Shown piece after piece: positions 1 through 9,404 of a stretch of DNA of 16,778 bases (the stretch's first letter is position 1; the number at the start of each line of letters is the position of its first letter). The translations under genes were made by a program, and so were the position numbers. The notes under the pieces were generated by a model. That model did not search any database and was not told where the DNA came from. It worked only from the letters and a program-made list of their open reading frames with translations. The DNA comes from Pseudomonadota bacterium (lineage in GTDB: Bacteria; Pseudomonadota; Gammaproteobacteria; Xanthomonadales; Xanthomonadaceae). The DNA lies in assembly GCA_023393895.1 (NCBI GenBank), contig JAEXBT010000242.1:1-16778 (forward strand), read 5' to 3'.

Positions 1-2055
<2,055 letters not shown>

Positions 2056-2073
2056 GTCGGGGGGAAGGCCGGT

Positions 2074-2100
2074 GCTACCATCGCCGCATTCTCTTATATC
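2074..2100 (+). promoter_or_regulatory. Putative ftsY promoter in the rsmD/ftsY divergent gap
   Basis: The 54-base gap holds TGCTACCAT at 2073-2081, an extended -10-like element resembling the GCTACACT sites at coaD and at 10123, and an AT-rich TTATAT at 2094-2099. The latter reads TATAAG on the other strand (2093-2098), a candidate -10 for rsmD. No clear -35 and no Shine-Dalgarno are present before either gene. Which hexamer is used cannot be decided by eye. Confidence 0.3.
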
Positions 2101-2109
2101 GCTTCCCGA

Positions 2110-3225
2110 ATGGTTAACTGGTTCCGGCGGAAGAAGCCCGCTGAAGGCGAAACGCCCGCACAGCCGGCCGATCCGCAGCGCCAAGGCGAAGCCGCTTCCC
2201 CGCTCCCCGAGCCCGGAACGGAAGACCCTGGCGCAGCCGCCGTGCAGACGCCCACCCGCGCACCCGTGGTGGACGACTACGCGCATGCGGCCCCGGCCGC
2301 GGCACCCGGCAAGAGCGGCTGGCGCGAACGGCTCAAGGGCAGTGGCTTCGCCCGTTCGTTCGGCGGCCTGTTCGCCCGCAACCCGAAGCTCGACGAGGAC
2401 CTCCTCGAAGAGATCGAAACCACCCTGCTTACCGCGGACGTCGGCGTCAAGGCCACCACCGCGCTGGTCGATGACCTGCGCGCGCGCATGGACCGGCGCG
2501 AGTTCGCCGATGCCAACGCGCTGCTGCAGGCGCTCCGCGCCGACCTCGTCGCCTTGCTTCAACCGGTGGCGCAGCCGCTGCTGATCGATGCGACTGCCAA
2601 GCCGTTCGTCATCGTCACCATCGGCGTCAACGGCGTGGGCAAGACCACCACCATCGGCAAGCTGGCGCGCAAGTTCCGCGATGATGGGCGCAGCCTGATG
2701 CTGGCCGCAGGCGACACCTTCCGCGCCGCCGCCGTCGCCCAGCTGCAGGCCTGGGGCGCGCGCAACGACGTGCAGGTGATCGCGCAGGGGCAGGATGCAG
2801 ATGCCGCCGCGGTCGCCTTCGATGCCTATGCCTCGGCCAGGGCGCGCGGGACGCAGGTGCTGATCGCCGACACTGCCGGGCGCCTCCACACCCAGGCCGG
2901 TTTGATGGACGAGCTGTCCAAGATCGTGCGCGTGCTGGGCAAGCATGGCCCGGGCCTGCCGCACGAGATCCTGATGGTGATTGATGGCACCACCGGGCAG
3001 AATGCGATCGCGCAGGTGCGTGCATTCAGCGCCAAGGTGCCGGTATCCGGGCTGGTGGTGACCAAGCTTGACGGCACCGCCAAGGGTGGCGTGGTGTTCG
3101 CGCTTGCGCGCGAGTTCGGTATCCCGATCCGCTACGCCGGCATCGGTGAGCGCCCGGAAGACCTGCGCGTGTTCGATCCGCAGGCCTTCGTTGACGCGCT
3201 GCTGCCCGAAGCGATCGGCCAGTGA
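2110..3225 (+). CDS. ftsY: Signal recognition particle receptor FtsY
   Basis: FtsY is the membrane-associated SRP receptor GTPase that docks ribosome-nascent-chain-SRP complexes at the Sec translocon. The 371-residue protein has three parts. An acidic, Pro/Ala-rich A domain spans about residues 1-70 and begins with the membrane-binding MVNWFRRKK. The helical N domain spans about 75-160. The G domain has its P-loop GVNGVGKTT at 172-180, then AAGDTFRAAA, then DTAGR (254-258), TKLDG (318-322) and the closing GIGERPEDLRVFDP. All key motifs are intact. The start is the only ATG that gives the family N-terminus; the frame stays open far upstream without homology. The next gene's GTG overlaps its stop (GTGA), so it probably heads a four-gene operon. 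Confidence 0.97.
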   Translation: MVNWFRRKKPAEGETPAQPADPQRQGEAASPLPEPGTEDPGAAAVQTPTRAPVVDDYAHAAPAAAPGKSGWRERLKGSGFARSFGGLFARNPKLDEDLLEEIETTLLTADVGVKATTALVDDLRARMDRREFADANALLQALRADLVALLQPVAQPLLIDATAKPFVIVTIGVNGVGKTTTIGKLARKFRDDGRSLMLAAGDTFRAAAVAQLQAWGARNDVQVIAQGQDADAAAVAFDAYASARARGTQVLIADTAGRLHTQAGLMDELSKIVRVLGKHGPGLPHEILMVIDGTTGQNAIAQVRAFSAKVPVSGLVVTKLDGTAKGGVVFALAREFGIPIRYAGIGERPEDLRVFDPQAFVDALLPEAIGQ

Positions 3226-4499
3226 ACGCGGCGGCCCCGCGCCGCCGTCGCTGGCCGTGGCTGCTCGTGGCGCTCGCCTTGCTGCTTGTGCTGGCCGGTC
3301 TCGGCCTGCGCTGGCTCCTGCGCCCGGAGTTCGCCACCACGGTGATCCTGCAGGAGGTCGGCCAGCGGCTGGGGCTTGAGATCACCGCCGAAGGCCCCGC
3401 CGAGTACGACATCCACGGCACCCCGCGGCTGGTGCTGCGCGGGCTGCGCGCGCGCCAGCCCGGTGCGGCGCGCGACCTGCTCACCGCCGAACGCCTCTAC
3501 CTCTCCGTGCCGTGGGAAACGCTGAAGACGCGCGGTGAGGTGCTGGATGTCGAACGCATCGAGCTGGATGCGCCCGCGCTGGATCTCGCCGCCCTGCAGG
3601 CCTGGCAACGCAGCCGCCCGCCAAGCCCGGAAACCCGTCTTCCCACGCTCATCCGCGGCCTGCGCATCGTCCGCGGCAAGCTGCTGGGCGAAGGCTGGTC
3701 GGTGGACGGCATTGGCATCGACACCCGCCACTTCGCACCGAACGAGCCGCTTGCCGCGCATCTCGAGGGCCGCTACCTCGCCGATACCCTGCAGCTGCCG
3801 TTCGACCTGCATGTCGCGATGTCCAAGCCGGCGACCGACGCCGCGCTCGGCGTGGCTGGAACGGTCGAACCGATCGCGCGTGACTGGCGCCTGCCGATGC
3901 GCCTGCGTCTTTCCGCGCCGATGCACTGGCGCGATGAAGGCCTGCGGCTGACGCCGGCCAAGCTCGGCGCCAATGTCCGCTACATCGGCACCGGGGGTGA
4001 ACCGCTGCCCTTCATCATCGGCGCCTACGGCCCGGCGCGCGTATCCAAGGACGGCATCGACTGGCAGCAACTCGCGCTCGCGCTTCGCGGCGAAGGCGTG
4101 GTCCCCAACCTGGATGCCCGTGGACGCCTCACGGCCGGGCAGGCCCTCACGCTCGCGCTGGAAGGCCGCATCCGTGAATGGCCCGCGGCCTGGCCGAAGC
4201 TGCCGTCGCCGCTCGACCGCTCCCGCGCGGCGCTGCCGTTCGCGCTTGCCTACGACGGCGCACTGGACGTGAGCGACGTCGTGTCACTCGACGTGCGCCG
4301 CGATGCCACTCGGTTCGATGCCCGCCTGCACATCCGTGACGTGCTGGCCTGGCGCGAAGTAATGAACACCGGCAACCCGCTGCCGCCGCTGGACGGACAT
4401 CTGTCCACGCCTCGCCTCGACATCGCCGGCGCTCAGCTGGAAGGCCTCGAGATCGAGTTCGAGGAACCGACGGTCCCGCCCGCAGCAGGCACGCCTTGA
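3222..4499 (+). CDS. AsmA-like membrane-anchored protein
   Basis: This 425-residue protein has a basic N-terminus (PRRRRWPW) and one hydrophobic segment at about residues 13-33, followed by a long soluble part. That part resembles the AsmA/DUF748-type beta-rich proteins: FATTVILQEVGQRLGL, GTPRLVLRGLRAR and LTAERLYLSVPWETL match the usual opening, in which layered terms describe envelope lipid-transport-like proteins. Several repeats of alternating hydrophobic residues (LDARLHIRD, LEGLEIEF) continue to the end. The topology would be inner-membrane anchored with a periplasmic body. The GTG start overlaps the ftsY stop, and the TTG of mutY overlaps its own stop. The family assignment is by resemblance only; the function in this operon is unknown. 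Confidence 0.8.
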   Translation: MNAAAPRRRRWPWLLVALALLLVLAGLGLRWLLRPEFATTVILQEVGQRLGLEITAEGPAEYDIHGTPRLVLRGLRARQPGAARDLLTAERLYLSVPWETLKTRGEVLDVERIELDAPALDLAALQAWQRSRPPSPETRLPTLIRGLRIVRGKLLGEGWSVDGIGIDTRHFAPNEPLAAHLEGRYLADTLQLPFDLHVAMSKPATDAALGVAGTVEPIARDWRLPMRLRLSAPMHWRDEGLRLTPAKLGANVRYIGTGGEPLPFIIGAYGPARVSKDGIDWQQLALALRGEGVVPNLDARGRLTAGQALTLALEGRIREWPAAWPKLPSPLDRSRAALPFALAYDGALDVSDVVSLDVRRDATRFDARLHIRDVLAWREVMNTGNPLPPLDGHLSTPRLDIAGAQLEGLEIEFEEPTVPPAAGTP

Positions 4500-5608
4500 G
4501 CAGGCACCGCAGCGCGGGCGACGAGACGCCGGCATCGCCCATCGACCCGCGCTCCCTGGCGCAATTTTCGCCACGCCTGCTCGCGTGGTTCGATGCCCAT
4601 GGCCGCCACGACCTGCCATGGACGCGGCCGCGCACGCCGTACCGCGTCTGGCTGTCGGAAGTCATGCTGCAGCAGACCCAGGTCGCAACCGTCATTCCCT
4701 ATTTCGAGCGATTCGTTGCCGCGCTGCCCGACCTGCCGTCACTGGCGCGCGCGAGTGCCGATGAAGTCCACGCACTCTGGTCGGGTTTGGGGTATTACAG
4801 CCGCGCGCGCAACCTGCATGCCGCTGCACGGCACTGCATGGATCAGCACGGCGGCGACCTGCCGCGTGATTTCGACGCCCTGCTCGCCCTGCCCGGCATC
4901 GGCCGCAGCACTGCCGGCGCGATCCTCGCGCAGGCCTGGGGCGATCGCTTCGCGATCCTCGATGGCAACGTCAGGCGCGTCCTGGCCCGCCTGCACGGGA
5001 TCGAAGGCTGGACGGGGCTTCCCGTGGTGGAACGGCAGCTGTGGGACATCGCCAACGCCTCGCTGCCGCTCGATGCATCGCGCATGGCCGATTACACGCA
5101 GGCGCAGATGGACCTCGGCGCCACCGTGTGCACCCGTGGCCGGCCGGGTTGCAGCGCGTGTCCGCTCGCCGGACTGTGCGTGGCACACCGCGACGGTCGT
5201 ACCGCAACGATCCCTTCGCCGCGCCCCGCCAGGAAGATTGCGCAACGCGAAACCGCCGTGGTCTGGCTGCGCGATGGCCAAGGCCGGACGCTGCTGCAGC
5301 AACGTCCGGCCGCCGGCATCTGGGGATCGCTATGGTCGCTCCCGGAAGTCACGCCCGACGATGTGGAGTCAGCCGAGCGCATCGTCCGATTGCATGCACG
5401 CGCCACAGCAACGCCGCGCAGGCTGCCACCGATCGAACACGCGTTCACGCATTTCCGCCTGCGCATCCAGCCGTGGTTGTTCGACGACGTATCACCGCGC
5501 AGCCGGCTGGGCGACAATGAGTGCCTGCGCTGGGTTGCACGCGAATCTCTCGCGTCCGTCGGCATCCCTGCGCCGATCCGTCGCCTGATCGAGGAGGAAA
5601 CCCCATGA
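4496..5608 (+). CDS. mutY: A/G-specific adenine glycosylase MutY
   Basis: MutY removes adenine mispaired with 8-oxoguanine, protecting against G:C to T:A mutations. The 370-residue protein shows [12 protein letters not shown] with catalytic Glu55, the helix-hairpin-helix [10 protein letters not shown], catalytic Asp156 in [11 protein letters not shown], and the [4Fe-4S] loop C212-x6-C219-x2-C222-x5-C228. The C-terminal NUDIX-like domain that reads 8-oxoG contains [12 protein letters not shown]. The start is a TTG at 4496 whose last two bases are part of the upstream TGA; no ATG or GTG lies before the catalytic motif, and AGG six bases upstream is a weak ribosome site. About 15 residues precede the usual family start. 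It overlaps yggX as ATGA. Confidence 0.95.
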   Translation: MSRHRSAGDETPASPIDPRSLAQFSPRLLAWFDAHGRHDLPWTRPRTPYRVWLSEVMLQQTQVATVIPYFERFVAALPDLPSLARASADEVHALWSGLGYYSRARNLHAAARHCMDQHGGDLPRDFDALLALPGIGRSTAGAILAQAWGDRFAILDGNVRRVLARLHGIEGWTGLPVVERQLWDIANASLPLDASRMADYTQAQMDLGATVCTRGRPGCSACPLAGLCVAHRDGRTATIPSPRPARKIAQRETAVVWLRDGQGRTLLQQRPAAGIWGSLWSLPEVTPDDVESAERIVRLHARATATPRRLPPIEHAFTHFRLRIQPWLFDDVSPRSRLGDNECLRWVARESLASVGIPAPIRRLIEEETP

Positions 5609-5877
5609 GCCGCACGGTGTTCTGCCAGCGCGAGCAGCGCGAAACCGAAGGCCTCGACTTCGTGCCCTGGCCCGGCGCACTCGGCAAGCGCGTGTTCGAG
5701 CATGTCGGCAAGCCGGCCTGGTCCGCGTGGCTGGCCCACCAGACCCTGCTGATCAACGAGAACCGCCTGTCACCGATGAACCCCGAACATCGCGCCTACC
5801 TCGAGCGCGAAATGGAGAAGTTCCTGTTCGGCGAGGGTGCCGAGGCACCGGCAGGCTTCGTGCCGGAGCCGGACTGA
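5605..5877 (+). CDS. yggX: YggX-type Fe(II) trafficking / oxidative damage protection protein
   Basis: YggX is a small cytoplasmic protein that protects iron-sulphur enzymes from oxidative damage and helps Fe(II) handling. The 90 residues match the family almost throughout: [11 protein letters not shown] with the conserved Cys7, [27 protein letters not shown] and a C-terminal [12 protein letters not shown]. Escherichia coli YggX has 91 residues. A strong ribosome site GAGGAGG (5591-5597) lies eight bases before the ATG, inside the end of mutY, and the ATG overlaps the mutY stop. Pairing with mutY, an iron-sulphur repair enzyme, is conserved in many gammaproteobacteria. Only 17 bases separate it from the convergent gene that follows. 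Confidence 0.96.
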   Translation: MSRTVFCQREQRETEGLDFVPWPGALGKRVFEHVGKPAWSAWLAHQTLLINENRLSPMNPEHRAYLEREMEKFLFGEGAEAPAGFVPEPD

Positions 5878-5894
5878 CCGGACCGCCCGCCCGC

Positions 5895-6329
5895 TCAGCC
5901 CGCGGCCTGCTTCTCAGCCTCGCGCGCGGCCTTGAGGTCGACCGGGCGGATCTCGCGGATCGCGCAGGTCAGGCCAGGCGGCGATCGGGTGACGATGGCA
6001 TCGAAGTTCACGCTCAACTGGCCAGTCATGCCCGAGCGGATCATCAGCGTCGGTGACGCACCGTCCCAGGCGAGACACTGCGGATCGACCCGCAGCAGGT
6101 AGTTGCGGCGTGGACCCAGCATCAACAGCACATGCGAATCATCCACCACATCGAAGCCCGAGCCCGTCGAGGTGTAGAGGATGCTGTTGACCGGCGGTCC
6201 GGCGAACGCCTGCAGCCTGGATAACCGCGCCGCGTCACTTTCCCGCGGAACACTGGCGCAGGCGCCGAGCGCCAGCAGCACCATGACCATCGCAGTACGG
6301 CTTGCGGCAGACACGGGAAAGACATGCAT
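5895..6329 (-). CDS. DUF6491-like lipoprotein
   Basis: This 144-residue protein has a signal peptide ending in the lipobox LGAC (Cys at about residue 24). The mature part matches, from memory, the DUF6491 pattern found in xanthomonads: FAGPPVNSILYTSTGSGFDV, a short strand region SHVLLMLGPRRNYLLRV, a conserved Cys in DPQCLAW, another in GLTCAIREIRPVD, and a charged C-terminal helix. The two Cys may form a disulphide. The start at 6327-6329 is preferred because GGAG (6337-6340 on the other strand) sits seven bases upstream and the encoded start is a good signal peptide. An ATG at 6369-6371 would add 14 residues without a ribosome site. It is convergent with yggX. The function is unknown. Confidence 0.82.
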   Translation of the reverse strand: MHVFPVSAASRTAMVMVLLALGACASVPRESDAARLSRLQAFAGPPVNSILYTSTGSGFDVVDDSHVLLMLGPRRNYLLRVDPQCLAWDGASPTLMIRSGMTGQLSVNFDAIVTRSPPGLTCAIREIRPVDLKAAREAEKQAAG

Positions 6330-6440
6330 GGTCGTGCTCCACTTGTGCTCGACAGCCACCTTACGCGCCATGCTGCCGAACAGTCGCGCCGCGGACGTTT
6401 GGGCCCTTCGACGTTCGGGGGCGATTAAGCTCCGGCGCGC

Positions 6441-6469
6441 TTGCCGCCGGCCCTGTTCATCCGTAAGAT
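6441..6469 (+). promoter_or_regulatory. tRNA-Phe promoter
   Basis: A -35 TTGCCG (6441-6446; 4 of 6) and a -10 TAAGAT (6464-6469; 4 of 6) are separated by exactly 17 bases. The region after the -10 is GC-rich (GCCGGCTCGG), like the discriminators of stable-RNA promoters under stringent control. Transcription would start near 6476, about 20 bases before the tRNA. Confidence 0.6.
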
Positions 6470-6472
6470 AGC

Positions 6473-6494
6473 CGGCTCGGATGCGCCCGAGCCG
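6473..6494 (+). promoter_or_regulatory. Leader hairpin upstream of tRNA-Phe
   Basis: The arms CGGCTCGG (6473-6480) and CCGAGCCG (6487-6494) are perfect 8-base reverse complements around a six-base loop. The hairpin ends one base before the mature tRNA 5' end, where RNase P must cut. Confidence 0.5.
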
Positions 6495-6495
6495 T

Positions 6496-6571
6496 GGCCG
6501 GGTAGCTCAGTTGGTAGAGCAGGGGATTGAAAATCCCCGTGTCGGGGGTTCGATTCCCTCCCCGGCCACCA
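6496..6571 (+). tRNA. tRNA-Phe (GAA)
   Basis: The 76-base gene folds as a complete cloverleaf. Acceptor GGCCGGG (6496-6502) pairs with CCCGGCC (6561-6567). The D stem is GCTC/GAGC. The anticodon stem GGGGA/TCCCC encloses the loop TTGAAAA with anticodon GAA. The T arm is GGGGG-TTCGATT-CCCTC. The CCA end is encoded (6569-6571). Confidence 0.98.
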
Positions 6572-6596
6572 CTTCGCAGGGCGATTCGATCGATCA

Positions 6597-6622
6597 GGCC
6601 GCTTCCATGCGACCTTCGTTTT
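6597..6622 (+). terminator. Weak possible terminator after tRNA-Phe
   Basis: GGCCGC (6597-6602) can pair with GCGACC (6609-6614) with one mismatch, followed by TTCGTTTT (6615-6622). The stem is short and imperfect, so read-through into the lipoprotein gene at 6693 is possible. Confidence 0.3.
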
Positions 6623-6692
6623 GCCCGGCGCTTGCCGTCCATCGTTCACGGTGAGGCGTTATCCTCCTTCCATGCCCCACGGAATGGAACGG

Positions 6693-7169
6693 ATGAAGCC
6701 CTTTCGCGTCAGCCTGATCCTCGCCCTCGCCTGCTTCCTCGTTGCCTGCGCCAGTGGCGGCGGCAGTCGCCGTGTTTCCGAGCCGGCGGCCAGCATCCAG
6801 CAGCTCACGGTTGATGCACGCGGCCAGTGGCAGGTGCGCCTGCGCCTGCAGAACTACAGCGCGGTGGCGATGCGCTTCGACAACGTGTCGCTGGCACTTG
6901 CCGTCGGCGGCGAATCCGCCGGCACGCTGCAGGCGCAGCCGGCGCTGTCGATCGCCCCGGAATCGGCTGACGTGGTCGATGTCACGCTGGCACCCGCTGC
7001 CGGCGCACGACTGCAGGTGGCCGATGCCCTCGCATCCGGGCGCAGCGTCGGCTACTTGCTGAAGGGCAGCCTCATCGCCACGCCGGACCGTGGTGGCGCG
7101 CGCACCTGGCAGATTTCGCGCGAGAGCGCGCTCAGTCCCACACCCGGCCTGCCCGGCGTGCTGCGCTGA
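6693..7169 (+). CDS. LEA2/WHy-like lipoprotein
   Basis: This 158-residue protein has a lipoprotein signal peptide with lipobox LVAC (Cys19) and a Ser/Gly-rich tether. The mature region has the look of a late-embryogenesis-abundant type 2 (WHy) domain: SIQQLTVDARGQWQVRLRLQ, then NYSAVAMRFDNVSLALAVGG, then a run of Ala/Pro/Glu-rich strands ending in YLLKGSLIA. Bacterial LEA2-like lipoproteins are common in proteobacteria but their job is mostly unknown. The start at 6693 has GGAACGG just upstream; in-frame ATGs at 6672 and 6684 are alternatives that would lengthen the n-region. It is 47 bases ahead of the acyl-CoA dehydrogenase and may be co-transcribed with it. Confidence 0.78.
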   Translation: MKPFRVSLILALACFLVACASGGGSRRVSEPAASIQQLTVDARGQWQVRLRLQNYSAVAMRFDNVSLALAVGGESAGTLQAQPALSIAPESADVVDVTLAPAAGARLQVADALASGRSVGYLLKGSLIATPDRGGARTWQISRESALSPTPGLPGVLR

Positions 7170-7216
7170 TTCCGCCCCGACCTCAAACCTCAACTTGTCC
7201 AAGACACGACCATCGC

Positions 7217-9001
7217 ATGAGCCAGTACCGCGCCCCGCTTGATGACATCCGCTTCGGCCTGTTCGACGTGCTCGACGTCGAGAACACCCTCGCCTCGCTC
7301 GGCCAGACCGAGGTCAACCGCGAACTGATCGAGGCAGTCCTGGAGGAAGGGGCGCGCTTCACTTCGCAGGTGCTGGCACCGCTCAACGCCGCCGGTGACC
7401 GTGGCTGCCGCTTCGACAAGGACACCGGCGAGGTTGCGACGCCCGAGGGTTTCAAGGCCGCCTACGAGCAGTTCGTCGAGGGCGGCTGGCCGGGCCTCAA
7501 TGCGCCCGTGGAATTCGGCGGCCAGGGCATGCCGCAGGTGCTCGGTGGCGTGCTGAAGGAAATGATCGATGCCGCCAACCTCGCCTGGGGCAACTTCCCG
7601 TTGCTCTCGCACGGCGCCACCGAGGCGTTGCTGCACCACGGGCAGGCATGGCAGCAGGAAGTGTTCCTGAAGCCGCTGGTGGAAGGCCGCTGGACCGGCA
7701 CCATGTGCCTGACCGAACCACATGCCGGGAGCGACCTCGGCCTGCTGCGCACGCGCGCCACGCCGAACGGCGACGACAGCTACGCGATCGAGGGCACCAA
7801 GATCTTCATCACCGCCGGCGAGCACGACATGGCGGAGAACATCGTGCACCTGGTGCTGGCGAAACTGCCGGACGCCCCGGCCGGCAGCCGCGGCATCTCC
7901 CTTTTCGTGGTGCCGAAGTTCAAGGTCGGCAAGGACGGCGCGATGGGTGAGCGCAATGCGGTGCGGTGCGGTGCCATCGAACACAAGATGGGCATCCACG
8001 GCTCGGCGACCTGCGTGATGAATTTCGATGGCGCCCAGGGCTGGCTGGTTGGCGAGCCGCACAAGGGCCTGATGGCGATGTTCACCATGATGAACTCCGC
8101 GCGGCTCGGCGTCGGCCTGCAGGGCCTCGGGCTGGCCGATCGCGCGTTGCAGAACGCGCTGCGATACGCCCGCGAGCGCCTCCAGATGCGCGCGCTCTCC
8201 GGCGCGAAGTTCCCGGAGAAGCCGGCCGACCCGATCATCGTCCATCCGGACGTGCGGCGGATGCTGCTGACGCAGAAGGCGCTCGTCGAGGGCGGGCGCC
8301 TGCTCGGCTACCACGCCTTCCTGCATCTGGACATCGCCGAACACGCCGCCGAGGAGAAAACCCGCCGGGCCTCCGATGCGATGGTCGGCTTCCTCACCCC
8401 GATCGTGAAGGCCTGCCTGACCGAATGGGGCAACGAATGCACCTACCACGCGCTGCAGTGCTTCGGTGGCCACGGCTACATCGCCGAGCACGGCATGGAG
8501 CAGCTCGCCCGTGATGCCCGCATCACCACCCTGTACGAGGGCACCACAGGCATCCAGGCGCTCGACCTGGTCGGCCGCAAGCTGCTGCAGCTCAAGGGCG
8601 AGGGCCTGCGTGCGTTCCTCGCCGAGGCGCAGGCGTTCTGCGCGCGGGAAGCGGCGAACCCGGCGCTTGCCGAGCTGATGCCGGTGCTGGTGCAGAAGCT
8701 GGAGGAGTGGTCTTCGCTCTCGCGCAGGATCGCCACCGATGCACTGGCCAACCCCGAGGAAGTCGGTGGCGCAGCCTACGACTACCTGTTCTATTCGGGT
8801 TACGTGGCGCTGGCCTACTGGTGGACTCGGGCCGTGGCGGCGGCCGAAGCCTCTTCGCATCCGCAGGCCTTCCGCGATGGCAAGCGCGAGACCGCGCGCT
8901 TCTACTTCGAGCGCATCCTGCCGCGCACGCAGATGCACAAGGCTGCAATCGAAAGCGGCGTCGACAACCTCATGGGCCTTGCCGCCGAGGCGTTCGATTG
9001 A
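7217..9001 (+). CDS. Acyl-CoA dehydrogenase, DmdC-like long type
   Basis: This 594-residue FAD enzyme oxidises an acyl-CoA to the 2-enoyl-CoA. Its length, about 200 residues above ordinary acyl-CoA dehydrogenases, comes from an N-terminal helical extension starting MSQYRAPLDDIRFGLFDVL and a C-terminal extension from about residue 470, as in the DmdC/3-methylmercaptopropionyl-CoA dehydrogenase group. Visible core features are MCLTEPHAGSDLG (flavin/substrate loop), KIFITAGEHD, CFGGHGYIAEHGMEQ, and the base-bearing LYEGTTGIQALDL in which Glu441 is the likely catalytic base. The physiological substrate cannot be read from sequence: xanthomonads carry such enzymes without known dimethylsulphoniopropionate use, so fatty or branched acyl-CoA is likelier. 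No good ribosome site is seen before the ATG. Confidence 0.93.
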   Translation: MSQYRAPLDDIRFGLFDVLDVENTLASLGQTEVNRELIEAVLEEGARFTSQVLAPLNAAGDRGCRFDKDTGEVATPEGFKAAYEQFVEGGWPGLNAPVEFGGQGMPQVLGGVLKEMIDAANLAWGNFPLLSHGATEALLHHGQAWQQEVFLKPLVEGRWTGTMCLTEPHAGSDLGLLRTRATPNGDDSYAIEGTKIFITAGEHDMAENIVHLVLAKLPDAPAGSRGISLFVVPKFKVGKDGAMGERNAVRCGAIEHKMGIHGSATCVMNFDGAQGWLVGEPHKGLMAMFTMMNSARLGVGLQGLGLADRALQNALRYARERLQMRALSGAKFPEKPADPIIVHPDVRRMLLTQKALVEGGRLLGYHAFLHLDIAEHAAEEKTRRASDAMVGFLTPIVKACLTEWGNECTYHALQCFGGHGYIAEHGMEQLARDARITTLYEGTTGIQALDLVGRKLLQLKGEGLRAFLAEAQAFCAREAANPALAELMPVLVQKLEEWSSLSRRIATDALANPEEVGGAAYDYLFYSGYVALAYWWTRAVAAAEASSHPQAFRDGKRETARFYFERILPRTQMHKAAIESGVDNLMGLAAEAFD

Positions 9002-9336
9002 GCAACACCAGGCGCCTCGCATCGTTGGCGCTGGCGGCCGCGCTGCTGCCCGCGGCGGCGCTCGGGGCGGAATGCAATATCGACATCAAGCCGCACTTCC
9101 GCGGGCTCTCGCTCAACCCGGTCGTGGAGAAAGTGGTGGTCACCGGCGTCCGGCCGTCGCGGCCCGGAGCGTATTGCCCGGCACGAATCGGCGACGAGAT
9201 CCTGCAGGTCAACCAGCAGGTCGTGCCGGGGCAGCGCGCGTATCGCGTGTTGCGGTTCTGGCGAGGGCTGAAGAAGGGCGTGCCGCGCACCTACCGGATA
9301 CGGCGGAACGACCAGGAACTGAGCTTCAGGCTCTGA
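8998..9336 (+). CDS. Small exported PDZ-like protein
   Basis: This 112-residue protein starts on TTG at 8998, overlapping the dehydrogenase stop (TTGA), with GAGG seven bases upstream. It opens with a signal peptide: RR at residues 5-6, an Ala/Leu core, and likely cleavage near LGA-E. The mature part has PDZ-like features: KVVVTGVRPSRPGAYCPARIGDEILQ is broken up as VVVTGVRPSRPGAY and RIGDEILQVNQQVV, the usual turn and ligand-groove edge of PDZ domains. Two Cys (in AECNID and YCPARIG) could form a disulphide in the periplasm. A second, basic half (RFWRGLKKG) follows. No protease domain is attached, so it would bind rather than cut. The role is unknown. Confidence 0.75.
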   Translation: MSNTRRLASLALAAALLPAAALGAECNIDIKPHFRGLSLNPVVEKVVVTGVRPSRPGAYCPARIGDEILQVNQQVVPGQRAYRVLRFWRGLKKGVPRTYRIRRNDQELSFRL

Positions 9337-9364
9337 GGCCGCTTCAAAACGGGTCACGCCGGCA

Positions 9365-9393
9365 TACACAAAACGTCAACAAAGGCGTATAAC
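9365..9393 (+). promoter_or_regulatory. Sigma-70 promoter of the HNH gene
   Basis: A -35 TACACA (9365-9370; 4 of 6) and a -10 TATAAC (9388-9393; 5 of 6) are separated by 17 bases. The predicted start of transcription, around 9400, is only about five bases before the ATG at 9405, so the mRNA would be nearly leaderless. No Shine-Dalgarno is present. Confidence 0.6.
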
Positions 9394-9404
9394 CTGTCAT
9401 TCCG

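Noticed and set aside
7190..9022. 610-residue open frame antisense to the acyl-CoA dehydrogenase
   Set aside because: Same mirror-codon artefact; the sense frame has all family motifs.
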